A stretch of 22,269 bases of DNA from Phycisphaerales bacterium UBA4658. GTDB taxonomy: Bacteria; Planctomycetota; Phycisphaerae; Phycisphaerales; UBA1924. Of the stretch, positions 14,804 through 22,269 are shown piece after piece; the first letter of the stretch is position 1; each line of letters opens with the position of its first letter. A program made the translations under genes and the position numbers. The notes under the pieces are model-generated. The model searched no databases, had not been told where the DNA came from, and saw only the letters and a program-made list of their open reading frames with translations. The stretch spans positions 38,068 to 60,336 of the forward strand of contig DHLW01000194.1 of assembly GCA_002405485.1 (NCBI GenBank). The letters run 5' to 3'.

Positions 14804-16825
14804 ATGTCCACGCACGTGCCCACCCCGGACCGGACGGATCCTTCGAGCGCTCCCGGCGCGTCAGGCGTCATCGCCGCCGCTCCCACCGCCGGCCAGCAAC
14901 CGGTCTACCTCCCAGCAGACCCCGACCGACGCCCGGGCAAGCTCCCGGTCTCCGTCGTCATCCTCACCTTCAACGAAGAGGTGAACATCCGCGACTGCAT
15001 CGCCAGTTGCGCCTGGTGCGACGACGTCCACGTCCTGGACTCCGGCTCCAAGGACCGCACCGCCGACATCGCCCGCGCCATGGGCGCCACCGTCCACGTC
15101 AACAAGTTCAAGTCCTTCGGCGACCAGCGCAACTGGGCCATCGACCACATCCCCTGCAAGCACCCCTGGCACTTTCACCTCGACGCCGACGAACGCTTCA
15201 CGCCCGAGCTCCTCACCGAGATGCTCGAACGCCTCGGGCCCGACGGCACAAAGAGCGACTGCGCCGCCTACCAATGCCCCAGCAAGATGATCCTCATGGG
15301 CCGCTGGCTCAAGTGGTCCGGCGGCTACCCAAGCTATCAGGTGCGGCTCTTCAAGTTCGGCCAGTGCCGGTTCATGGACTTCGGCCACGGCCAACGCGAG
15401 GACACCCACGGCAAGGTCGGCGTCCTCGACGAGCCCTACATGCACTACAACTTCAGCAAGGGCCTGCTGGAGTGGTTCTACAAGCACAACGACTACTCCA
15501 GCCGCGAGGGCAACGAGGGCGTGCTCATCCGCTCCCACGGCAAGCCCACGTGGGGCCAGCTCCTCACCAGCGACCACGTCGCCAAGAGACGCGCCTGGAA
15601 GAACATGAGCTACTTCATGAAGGGCCGCGCTCTCTGGCGGTTCCTCTACAACTACGTCTTCCGCCTCGGCGTGCTCGACGGCATCGCCGGTTTCCGCTAC
15701 TGCTCCATGATCAGCTCCTATGAGTACTGGACCGAGCTCAAGATCAAGGAGAAAGCACGCTCGTGGGCAAACGCCACCAACGCCCTCACTGAGAAGATGC
15801 TCCGCGAGGACACCCTCCCCGCCGACTCTCGAAACGCCCAGTCCTTCCCGATCTCAGGCACCCCAAACCCCAAGGGTCCGCACAACCCCGGCGGCGTCTT
15901 CAACGCCAGCCAGGGCAAGATCGAGGTGCTGATCCCCACGCTCAACGAAGCCGCCGTCATCCGCGACACTGTCCAGAACGCCCTCGCCATCGGCCCAGTC
16001 TTCGTGCTCGACTCGCTCTCCACCGACGGCACACAGGACATCGCCCGACAGGCCGGCGCCACCGTCGTCGAACAGCGATTCCTCGGCTACGCCCGACAGA
16101 AGAACTGGGGGCTCGAAAACCTCCCCTTCAAGGGCGACTGGGTCTTCATCCTCGACGCCGACGAACGCATCACCCCAAAGCTCCGCTCCGAACTCCTCGC
16201 CACCATCGCGAATCCCAAGGCCGACGGCTTCTTCGTGAATCGCGTCGTGCTCTTCATGGGCAGGGCCATCCGCCACGGTGGCCTCTACCCATCCTGGAAC
16301 CTCCGCTTCTTCCGCCGCGGCAAGTGCCGCTATGAAGACCGCTCCGTCCACGAGCACATGGTCTGCGACGGCCCCACCACCTACCTCCGCAACGAGATGC
16401 TCCACATCCGCGGCGAGTCCATGCACGAGTGGATCCGCAAGCACATCCGCTACGCCGACCTCGAATCCGACGAGTGGGTCAAGCTCAAGTTCGGCCAGGA
16501 AGCCGGCGCCAGCGCCGAGCGACTCTTCAGCCACACCCTGAAGTACCGCCAATACCTCCGCCGCGAAGTCTGGCCTCGAACGCCGCTCAAGCCCGTGCTT
16601 CGCTACGTCTACATGTACCTCCTCCGCCTCGGCGTCCTCGACGGCATCGCGGGCGTCCACATGGCCACCATGATGTCGATCTACGAGTACATCATCGAGC
16701 TGCTGTACCGCGACAAGCTCGCGCGAATCGCGGCCGGAGTCCTCGCCAGACCCGGCACCCCCGCGCCGGACTCCGCCCCCTCCGCCGCCACGGCCAGCAC
16801 ACCAGACTCCGGATCGACACGCTGA
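14804..16825 (+). CDS. Tandem GT2 (KdtX/WaaE-like) glycosyltransferase, two full modules
   Basis: 673 residues from ATG 14804; in-frame ATGs at 14771 and 14729 exist, the latter overlapping the FkbM start. Module 1 (residues ~46-315) has VSVVILTFNEEVNIRDCI, DSGSKDRT, GDQRNWAI and DADE (127-130). Module 2 (~372-640) repeats the order: EVLIPTLNEAAVIRDTV, DSLSTDGT, RQKNWGL and DADE (451-454). Even the ends match: RLGVLDGIAGFRYCSMISSY versus RLGVLDGIAGVHMATMMSIY. A Pro/Gly linker (~335-370) joins them. Each module resembles WaaE/KdtX enzymes, which add sugars to LPS core. Both retain the nucleotide-sugar acidic motif, so both may be active. The gene favours C-ending codons more than its neighbours. 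Confidence 0.94.
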   Translation: MSTHVPTPDRTDPSSAPGASGVIAAAPTAGQQPVYLPADPDRRPGKLPVSVVILTFNEEVNIRDCIASCAWCDDVHVLDSGSKDRTADIARAMGATVHVNKFKSFGDQRNWAIDHIPCKHPWHFHLDADERFTPELLTEMLERLGPDGTKSDCAAYQCPSKMILMGRWLKWSGGYPSYQVRLFKFGQCRFMDFGHGQREDTHGKVGVLDEPYMHYNFSKGLLEWFYKHNDYSSREGNEGVLIRSHGKPTWGQLLTSDHVAKRRAWKNMSYFMKGRALWRFLYNYVFRLGVLDGIAGFRYCSMISSYEYWTELKIKEKARSWANATNALTEKMLREDTLPADSRNAQSFPISGTPNPKGPHNPGGVFNASQGKIEVLIPTLNEAAVIRDTVQNALAIGPVFVLDSLSTDGTQDIARQAGATVVEQRFLGYARQKNWGLENLPFKGDWVFILDADERITPKLRSELLATIANPKADGFFVNRVVLFMGRAIRHGGLYPSWNLRFFRRGKCRYEDRSVHEHMVCDGPTTYLRNEMLHIRGESMHEWIRKHIRYADLESDEWVKLKFGQEAGASAERLFSHTLKYRQYLRREVWPRTPLKPVLRYVYMYLLRLGVLDGIAGVHMATMMSIYEYIIELLYRDKLARIAAGVLARPGTPAPDSAPSAATASTPDSGSTR

Positions 16826-16959
16826 GAATCCGCCTGCAGCCCCTGCCGCCCTGCGGCGTCACTCCACGCGACCAACGAGGGCTCTGTGCGAACAACACGT
16901 GCCCACGAACACGCTCGTGCTCAACCACGCCGCGCAGGTTCAACAGCGCTTGATCGACG

Positions 16960-16988
16960 CCCCACCACCTTCCCACCCCCCACCCCCC
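16960..16988 (-). other. G-quadruplex-prone tract just after a - strand stop codon
   Basis: On the - strand this reads as runs of six, six, three and four G separated by one, one and eight nt (C-runs at 16983-16988, 16976-16981, 16972-16974, 16960-16963 on +). It lies 8 nt past the stop codon at 16996, so it would be in the 3' end of that transcript. A second G-rich tract occurs inside the gene around 17421-17440, encoding a Gly run. Confidence 0.5.
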
Positions 16989-16995
16989 ACGGCTC

Positions 16996-18192
16996 TCAGC
17001 ACCCCGCAAACCAGGAGTTCAGAAACACGAACAGGTCATCGATGCTCACGCCGTTGGGCGGCGTGGACATGTCGGCCCTCGGGTCCGAAGCGAACCAGAG
17101 GTTGAGGTAGACGAAGATGTCGTCGATCGTCACCGTCCCTCCGTTGTTCGCGTCGGCGCGGCAGGGAAGGCCTTCGACGCACACCGCCCCTCCGGTCGCA
17201 CTCAGCAAGACCCACAGCGGCAGGCCGCCGCCGGGTCCTCCGCCCGGCGCGGGGCGGAGGCCGGCGAGTTCCACCACGGTTGCGCCGGACGGGATCACGG
17301 CGCCGATGTTCACCGTCTCGCCCGGGCCGATCGTGCCGACCAACACGCCGTCGGCATACGCCCGCACTGGCTCGAGCAGCCCCGACGGCACCGTGATCGA
17401 GGTCAGCCGCGGGCCGGGACCACCCCCTCCCCCCGTCCCCGGCTCGCTCACCCGCACGCGCACCCGGGGCGACGCGGGGGCGCTGATCCATGCCGCTGTG
17501 GTGCTGAGCGTCAGGCAGCCGGAGGGATCGGGGATCTGAGGGAGCGTTGGCGCGACGCCATTGGCGAAGGCGACCGTGCCGCCGGCGAAGGTGATCGTGC
17601 GGACCAGAGTCACGACCGGGCCGTTGAGGGTGGCCTGATTCAACCAGTACAGATCGTGCATCCCCGGCGCGAGGCCGCGGACCGTCTGTCCGGTCCCCCA
17701 ACTGGACTCCTCGATCAGCGTCGCGCCCGGCGGGCTCACCTCGACTCTCAACGCGAGAAACGACGTGGCGCTCGCCGAGTTGCTGGTCCACGGGCCCGGG
17801 CAGCAGCTCGAAGCCTGACCCGGGTGCGCAGACAGATCGATCCACGCTCGGACACCGATCGGCGGCGAACTCGCGTCCGCAGGATCGGCCCGGACGAGTT
17901 CGGTTCGCAACGATGCAGCGGAACTCGCAGCGTAACTGCTCGGACACGGCGGCGCGACCCGCGAGGTCGCCGCCAGTGCCCCGCCCGTGCCAAGCCCGAA
18001 CTCGAGAATCTGAGTGGAAGCCCAATTCTGGACGCAGTATTGATCGACGGCCACCTGCAAGAAGCAAGAACCTCCCACGATCCGCACCAGCGGCTCATCG
18101 CTGGCGCAGGCCGCAACCGGCCACACGCCCATCACCGTGGCGGCCGCCGCTGCCCATACCCAACGCCCACCCCCAAAGCATCCGCCCGCCAT
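16996..18192 (-). CDS. Exported GC-type dockerin protein of unknown function
   Basis: 398 residues from ATG 18192, chosen because GGAGG (complement of 18197-18201) precedes it; the frame runs on to 18237. The N-terminus is an export signal with a long Ala-rich core; cleavage may follow AACA, but VAAC also resembles a lipobox, so lipidation is possible. The central part shows beta-rich low-identity sequence with two cysteine pairs and a Gly/Pro hinge (~residues 280-290). Residues 344-398 are the GC-type dockerin: two halves, TIDDIFVYLNLWFAS and SIDDLFVFLNSWFAGC, ending in GC. No enzyme domain recognised. It starts 45 nt after the Kelch gene on the same strand, so they are probably cotranscribed. 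Confidence 0.88.
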   Translation of the reverse strand: MAGGCFGGGRWVWAAAAATVMGVWPVAACASDEPLVRIVGGSCFLQVAVDQYCVQNWASTQILEFGLGTGGALAATSRVAPPCPSSYAASSAASLRTELVRADPADASSPPIGVRAWIDLSAHPGQASSCCPGPWTSNSASATSFLALRVEVSPPGATLIEESSWGTGQTVRGLAPGMHDLYWLNQATLNGPVVTLVRTITFAGGTVAFANGVAPTLPQIPDPSGCLTLSTTAAWISAPASPRVRVRVSEPGTGGGGGPGPRLTSITVPSGLLEPVRAYADGVLVGTIGPGETVNIGAVIPSGATVVELAGLRPAPGGGPGGGLPLWVLLSATGGAVCVEGLPCRADANNGGTVTIDDIFVYLNLWFASDPRADMSTPPNGVSIDDLFVFLNSWFAGC

Positions 18193-18237
18193 AGCGCCTC
18201 CGATCAACACCCACCCTGCGCGCGATCCCGCGGACAC

Positions 18238-20442
18238 TCAGCACCCCGCAAACCATGCGTTCAGGAACGCAAAGATGTCATCGAAGCTCAAGCCGTTGCC
18301 GGTGACATCCGCCACATCGGCACCGTCGAACCATGCGTTGAGGAACGCAAAGATGTCATCGATCTCCACGGTCCCGCTGCAGTCGAAATCTGCAACGCAG
18401 ACTTCGTAGATGTTCATGCTGTTGATCGTCGGCGGGTCACCCATCGATATGTACGTGCCACAAACCGACCTCACCTCGCACGAAATGAGGTAGACCCGTG
18501 GTCCTGGAAGGCACGGACGGATGCTCACGGTGACGACCGGCCCATTGGAGGGAGTGACCGACGCCAAGGAGCCGCCGCCGCACTCCAGCGGCGTGGGCGT
18601 CGACGTGAGGGTCTGTCCGACCGACACTCCATCGAACGGGAACACGCGCCAGATGTACTCGGCACCCGGGGAGATGCCGGTGGTATCCACCGAGAATGTG
18701 CGCGAGCCGGTCCTGCACGCCGTTCCGGACCCGCTGACGGCCACCACGCCCGTGTCCATCATCGCTTCAATCGGATTCGCTGACACGAGGAAAGGCGAGG
18801 TGACCAGGATCGGTCCTGACTGTCCGCCGTCGCATGAGTCATAGATCACGGCCCGTACTCGGATGCCGACGAGGCCGAGCCCGCTGAACACCCGAAACTG
18901 CGTTGTGCTCACTTCCTCAATGAACAAGGAACCGCCCCTGACCGGGTCGGTAATCGTGGAGAACGCGGTGATCGACATCCAACCGTTGGTCGCGTCCTCG
19001 TACTCCCAAATGACCGAGGTCCGGGACTGATCTGAGGACTCGACGTCGATCGTCGCCGTGCCGCACACGACCGTGTCCGACGGCAGCCGCGTGAGCGTCA
19101 ACGGCTCGCGGACGTTCATCGTCGACGGGCTCGACACCTCCACGCCGCACGCCGATGTCACCGAGACCGAATAGGCTCCCGCATCGCTCAAGGTGATGGG
19201 TCCGGGCAGGACGAAGGACAGCGTCGCGGCGGTCGGGTTCAGCGCAGGGTCGATCGCCACCCCGTCCTTGAACCACTGGACACTCTGGACCCGGCTTGCA
19301 TCCACCACGACCGCCTGGAGGAGAATGTCCGCGTCGCCAACCCGTGCGCACGGCAGACTCACCCACGGGTTCATCTCGCGAGCGATCTCGATCAGCCCCC
19401 CCGTGTTCGTCACGTCCACGCCCGCCTGGAAGCCGGCCCACATCAGGATGTTGCCCGTGCCCGGCGTCTCGAACGCCGCCAACCCGCCCGATCGCCGGGC
19501 CGGGATCGGCGGGCCGCCGATCTGCGGCAGTTGGGTCCACGTCGAGCCGTCATACGCCCAGACATCCGCGAACATCGTCGCGCCGTCCCACCCGCCGTAG
19601 AGGATGATCCGGCCGCTCCGCGGGTCCCACGTCGCCATGTGATTCGCCCGCGCCGACGGCCCCGGGATCGCCCGCTGCTGCCACGATGCCCCGTCCCACT
19701 CCCACGTGTCCCCGAAGTACTGCCCGCTGGTCGTCCGACCCCCGAACAGCACCGCCCGGTTCCGAACCGGGTCGTACACCATCGTGTGCCCATACCGCGG
19801 CGACGGGCCGCCGGTCGCGAGGCGGACCCAGTTGGTGTACCGCCACGATGTCATCCACGTGTCTCCATACTGCGTCGTCACGCCGACCGCGTTGAACGTC
19901 GCCCGCCCGCCGAACATCAGCAGCGAGTCGGCCGAACCCGGCTGGCGGCACAGCGCGGGCAGATGCCGCGGCCAGGGCCCGGTGCCGAAGCGGTCCATGA
20001 AGTTGTCGGCGGGGCTGTACCCATACAGCGTCTCGTTGGGGCCGTAGCCTCCGAAGACGTTCTCCCCGCCGTAGATGAACACCCACGGCCCGACGTTGGT
20101 CGCCGCCGCCCCATTGCGGACGCTTGGGTAGCCCCCGCCGATCTGCACGTCTGCGTTCCGATACTGCCAGCCCGAGGCCGTCGAGTAGGTCCACAAATGG
20201 CTGAACGCCTGGATGCTGCCGAAACTCACCCCAAAGCCCCCAAACAGCACGACCGTGCCGCCGACCGCGGCCATCGACGGCTCCAGCAGCAGCGGCATGG
20301 GAATGGCCGGGTTGTCGTCCGCCGCCGCGGGCAAGGGGGTGAACACGAACCCGCAGGGTTGTGCCTTGGCCCGCTCGTGGCCCGTCAGGACGGTCATGAT
20401 CATCGTCAACACCGCCGCCGCGATCAGTCTCTGCGTCGCCAT
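18238..20442 (-). CDS. Secreted Kelch beta-propeller / Ig-like protein with GC-type dockerin
   Basis: 734 residues from ATG 20442, preceded by GGAGAG. Signal peptide residues 1-27 (cleavage likely after AKA). Residues ~45-335 contain Kelch-type blades: VVLFGGFG, WVFIYGGEN, LLMFGGRA, RAVLFGGRTTSGQYFGDTWE and RIILYGGWDGATMFADVWAY. Residues ~355-450 are Ig-like (VQWFKDGVAI, LSDAGAYSVSV), with a further one or two beta domains to ~680. Residues 682-734 are the dockerin, with DIFAFLNAWF occurring identically in both halves and a GC end. It is probably a surface-exposed binding protein; Kelch propellers bind ligands or proteins, and none of the oxidase copper ligands is evident. Upstream lies an orphan dockerin fragment, downstream another GC-dockerin gene. 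Confidence 0.93.
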   Translation of the reverse strand: MATQRLIAAAVLTMIMTVLTGHERAKAQPCGFVFTPLPAAADDNPAIPMPLLLEPSMAAVGGTVVLFGGFGVSFGSIQAFSHLWTYSTASGWQYRNADVQIGGGYPSVRNGAAATNVGPWVFIYGGENVFGGYGPNETLYGYSPADNFMDRFGTGPWPRHLPALCRQPGSADSLLMFGGRATFNAVGVTTQYGDTWMTSWRYTNWVRLATGGPSPRYGHTMVYDPVRNRAVLFGGRTTSGQYFGDTWEWDGASWQQRAIPGPSARANHMATWDPRSGRIILYGGWDGATMFADVWAYDGSTWTQLPQIGGPPIPARRSGGLAAFETPGTGNILMWAGFQAGVDVTNTGGLIEIAREMNPWVSLPCARVGDADILLQAVVVDASRVQSVQWFKDGVAIDPALNPTAATLSFVLPGPITLSDAGAYSVSVTSACGVEVSSPSTMNVREPLTLTRLPSDTVVCGTATIDVESSDQSRTSVIWEYEDATNGWMSITAFSTITDPVRGGSLFIEEVSTTQFRVFSGLGLVGIRVRAVIYDSCDGGQSGPILVTSPFLVSANPIEAMMDTGVVAVSGSGTACRTGSRTFSVDTTGISPGAEYIWRVFPFDGVSVGQTLTSTPTPLECGGGSLASVTPSNGPVVTVSIRPCLPGPRVYLISCEVRSVCGTYISMGDPPTINSMNIYEVCVADFDCSGTVEIDDIFAFLNAWFDGADVADVTGNGLSFDDIFAFLNAWFAGC
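18251..18362 (-). repeat. Near-identical direct repeat encoding both dockerin halves
   Basis: 34-nt copies at 18251-18284 and 18329-18362 differ at one base and lie 78 bp (26 codons) apart. They encode the DIFAFLNAWF helix of each half. The near identity at silent positions suggests a recent duplication or gene conversion within the dockerin. Confidence 0.85.
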
Positions 20443-20454
20443 GGCACTCTCCGC

Positions 20455-20625
20455 TCAACACCCGCCAAACCACTGGTTCAGAAACGTAAAGATGTCGTTG
20501 ATGTCCACCGTGCCGCCGGCATTGGCGTCGGCCGGACACGGCAGCACTTCGACGCGTAGGCGAACGCGACGGCCGGGGTCGTGCGGTTCGATCGTGCGGA
20601 TGACGGCCGGGGCCACTGCACACTC
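20455..20625 (-). pseudogene. Orphan half-dockerin, in frame after the lipoprotein stop codon
   Basis: 57 codons including the stop lie directly after the TGA of the lipoprotein gene and in the same frame. They read ECAVAPAVIRTIEPHDPG, then a short beta-like stretch, then CPADANAGG, TVDINDIFTFLNQWFGGC and TGA (20455-20457). No ATG or ribosome site is present. The end is unmistakably a GC-type dockerin but has only one helix half. Most likely it is the 3' remnant of a lost dockerin gene; stop-codon readthrough of the lipoprotein gene would also yield a dockerin-tagged form. It ends 12 nt before the Kelch gene start. Confidence 0.75.
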
Positions 20626-22257
20626 TCACTTTGCCTGGAGAGCTTGAGCCACCAGTTGGCGTAGTTGACGTCTGAACTCGGGAAGATCACCGGCAACAAT
20701 CTGCTTGGATGCATCGTCGATGTCAACTTCCACGCCTCCGATCATCCGAGACACCTCGGCGACGACCTGTTGCTGTGCCTCGCGATTGCCCAACTCAAAC
20801 TGCGCCATCTCCGCCGCGAATCGATTCGATTCACTCAACACTAACTGCATGCCCGACACGGATCGGGCAAGAGTGGTTGCCGCGTCTGCCGAGCCAGATC
20901 CGGCTTGCTGCCCGGCCGCAACGGAAAGTCCCACAGCAATCGACCGCATCGCTCCCAGAAACTCCGCTTGCGATCTTGCCGACTTCGCTTTCGAGTACGC
21001 GGCTTCTTGATCTGCCAGCACCACGCGCAACGCGTCGCCATACGCGCCCTGCATCGGCTCGACAAACATGACGTCCGTCACTTTGGTGAGAAACCGAAGC
21101 TCTGCGCTCCTCACCTTTGTCGCCAGTCTTCCTTCGACGGTGTCGGTCCGAAACTGATCACCGGCCAAGGCGAGTGATGGGTCGATTGAATACTGCATGC
21201 AGAACTGCTCAAGCTGACGAGATCGGATCTTCGCAAGCGTGGGTGCATCGAGATACTCAGTCATCCGCGCGGCGAGCCATCGATAGCCACCGCTGTACGG
21301 CGAGATGCCTCCCTCTGACTTCCCCCACGTCGACAAGTCGTTGCGAGCGAACGCTGGCTCCTCCCAACGATAGTTCGGCTTGAGCACGCGACGCTGGATG
21401 TCTCGGAACTGATTGCCTCTGTGTGCTTTCCAGTGGTAGAAGCGAGCGTCCTCCTCATTAGTCATAGTAGGCTCATACCACGACCTTCGATAAGTTTCGC
21501 CAGGAAACACAAGGCCTTCCCCTTTGGCGCTCAGAAGCTCATGCTCGGACGGAACCTGGGAATACAATTCCTCAATGCTGCGATTTGCCTCCCGAACACG
21601 ACGGAAGTCGTGCGCTGTCCATCCAGAGACATGCTCAAACGGCTCATCTGAACCTCGCACCTGAAAATGCACGGCCATCAACTGATTCTTTTGAGCCGCG
21701 ATTGAGCGCATTCCTGCATCTTGCAATTGTGGCCACACTGTGATGACAGCATCGGCGAACACGTCGGGGCTTCCCCACGGCCCCGTTCGTCGGTTGTGCA
21801 TGCCGAATGGCCGCTCCAGGGAAAGCACTTCGAGTCGCCAATCCCTCTGGTCCCGCAAGAACTCGTCATATTGCGCCGGCAATGCGATGACCACGGCATT
21901 TGGCACTGCTTCTCGAATCGCCAGCACCAACTCCGAGGCGATCAGGCGACCCACCGCGATTCGTAGCCGCTCGTCCTCTTCAGCGTGCCGGAGGTTGAGC
22001 TCGTACATGCTGACGATGTTCGGATATGTATCGCGAATACTCTGCAAAAACTCCGTGCCAAGGCCGGCCCGTTGTGCGCCGAGCGCAGACCCATACCCGA
22101 CCTGAGGCGGGACCACGACCTGAACAACGATGCTCCGTGAGTCTGTCGTACGAGGTGACTCATCTGCCAATCGGTCTACTCGGACCGTGCGAGGCCCACA
22201 CGCATGCATCGAAAGCAACAAGAACACACACACCAGGAGGGAAGCACAACGGAGCAT
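20626..22257 (-). CDS. Predicted lipoprotein of unknown family
   Basis: 543 residues from ATG 22257, with AAAGGA upstream. The N-terminus has a short charged start, a hydrophobic core and Cys20 in LLSMHACGP, a plausible though not canonical lipobox, so it is probably a membrane lipoprotein. After that the chain is soluble, mixed alpha/beta to ~residue 370, then strongly helical: residues ~390-543 carry long Ala/Gln/Glu-rich heptad-like segments (ALRVVLADQEAAYSKAKSAR, ELGNREAQQQVVAEVSRMIG). I recognise no family. G+C is visibly lower than in adjacent genes: two 60-base lines at 21481-21600 count 55% and 53%, against 77% for 19621-19680 in the Kelch gene. That suggests a recent arrival or different constraint. 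Confidence 0.88.
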   Translation of the reverse strand: MLRCASLLVCVFLLLSMHACGPRTVRVDRLADESPRTTDSRSIVVQVVVPPQVGYGSALGAQRAGLGTEFLQSIRDTYPNIVSMYELNLRHAEEDERLRIAVGRLIASELVLAIREAVPNAVVIALPAQYDEFLRDQRDWRLEVLSLERPFGMHNRRTGPWGSPDVFADAVITVWPQLQDAGMRSIAAQKNQLMAVHFQVRGSDEPFEHVSGWTAHDFRRVREANRSIEELYSQVPSEHELLSAKGEGLVFPGETYRRSWYEPTMTNEEDARFYHWKAHRGNQFRDIQRRVLKPNYRWEEPAFARNDLSTWGKSEGGISPYSGGYRWLAARMTEYLDAPTLAKIRSRQLEQFCMQYSIDPSLALAGDQFRTDTVEGRLATKVRSAELRFLTKVTDVMFVEPMQGAYGDALRVVLADQEAAYSKAKSARSQAEFLGAMRSIAVGLSVAAGQQAGSGSADAATTLARSVSGMQLVLSESNRFAAEMAQFELGNREAQQQVVAEVSRMIGGVEVDIDDASKQIVAGDLPEFRRQLRQLVAQALQAK

Positions 22258-22269
22258 CGGAGGTCCTTT

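Noticed and set aside
18238..20442. Galactose oxidase
   Set aside because: Kelch blades are present, but I see none of the copper ligands or the Tyr-Cys active-site arrangement, and Ig-like plus dockerin domains suggest a binding protein.
19531..20559. 342-codon open frame on the + strand
   Set aside because: Antisense to the Kelch gene and the dockerin remnant; Arg/Pro-rich shadow product.
20626..20628. TGA recoded as a sense codon throughout this genome
   Set aside because: Most confident genes in the window end in TGA, so general recoding is excluded; only local readthrough remains possible.

Overview
The window looks like chromosomal DNA from a Phycisphaerae-type planctomycete. It is G+C-rich, and four complete or partial genes plus one gene remnant encode secreted proteins ending in the short two-helix module 'DIFxFLNxWF...GC', the GC-type dockerin tail I associate with that class. 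Taxonomy is inferred from this tail and base composition only.

Left part (1-5000, + strand): three secreted Cys-rich proteins in a row. The first is cut by the window edge (2-511). The second (775-2514) is almost entirely a ten-unit array of a six-cysteine repeat plus a variant dockerin. The third (2731-4860) carries a lamin-tail-like domain, a PPC-like beta domain, four Cys-rich units and a GC-type dockerin. Hairpin terminators follow the second and third genes.

Middle (5000-10630): a possible small ORF or RNA bounded by terminators (4968-5226), a CAT-anticodon tRNA (5437-5509), a slipin/SPFH gene (5986-7125), then a compact + strand run of gatB, a YafK-type L,D-transpeptidase-fold gene and a small zinc-ribbon membrane protein (7401-10077). 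Convergent to these is pyrR (10118-10633, - strand).

10669-16825: a surface-polysaccharide neighbourhood. It holds two GT4 glycosyltransferases in divergent orientation, a WcaF-like acetyltransferase overlapping the second by ATGA, an FkbM methyltransferase, and an unusual protein with two complete KdtX/WaaE-like GT2 modules fused in tandem. pyrR sits 35 bp downstream of the first GT4.

Right part (16996-22257, - strand): a lipoprotein gene of unknown family with visibly lower G+C. It is followed by an in-frame orphan half-dockerin after its TGA, then a Kelch-propeller/Ig-like GC-dockerin protein and a second GC-dockerin protein. A C-rich tract that would give a G-quadruplex-prone transcript lies just after the last stop codon.

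The most distinctive material is the export and cell-surface set: Cys-rich repeat arrays, the GC-type dockerin tail in several stages of duplication or decay, and the stop-separated half-dockerin at 20455-20625. I see no CRISPR array, insertion sequence, phage gene or defence system.
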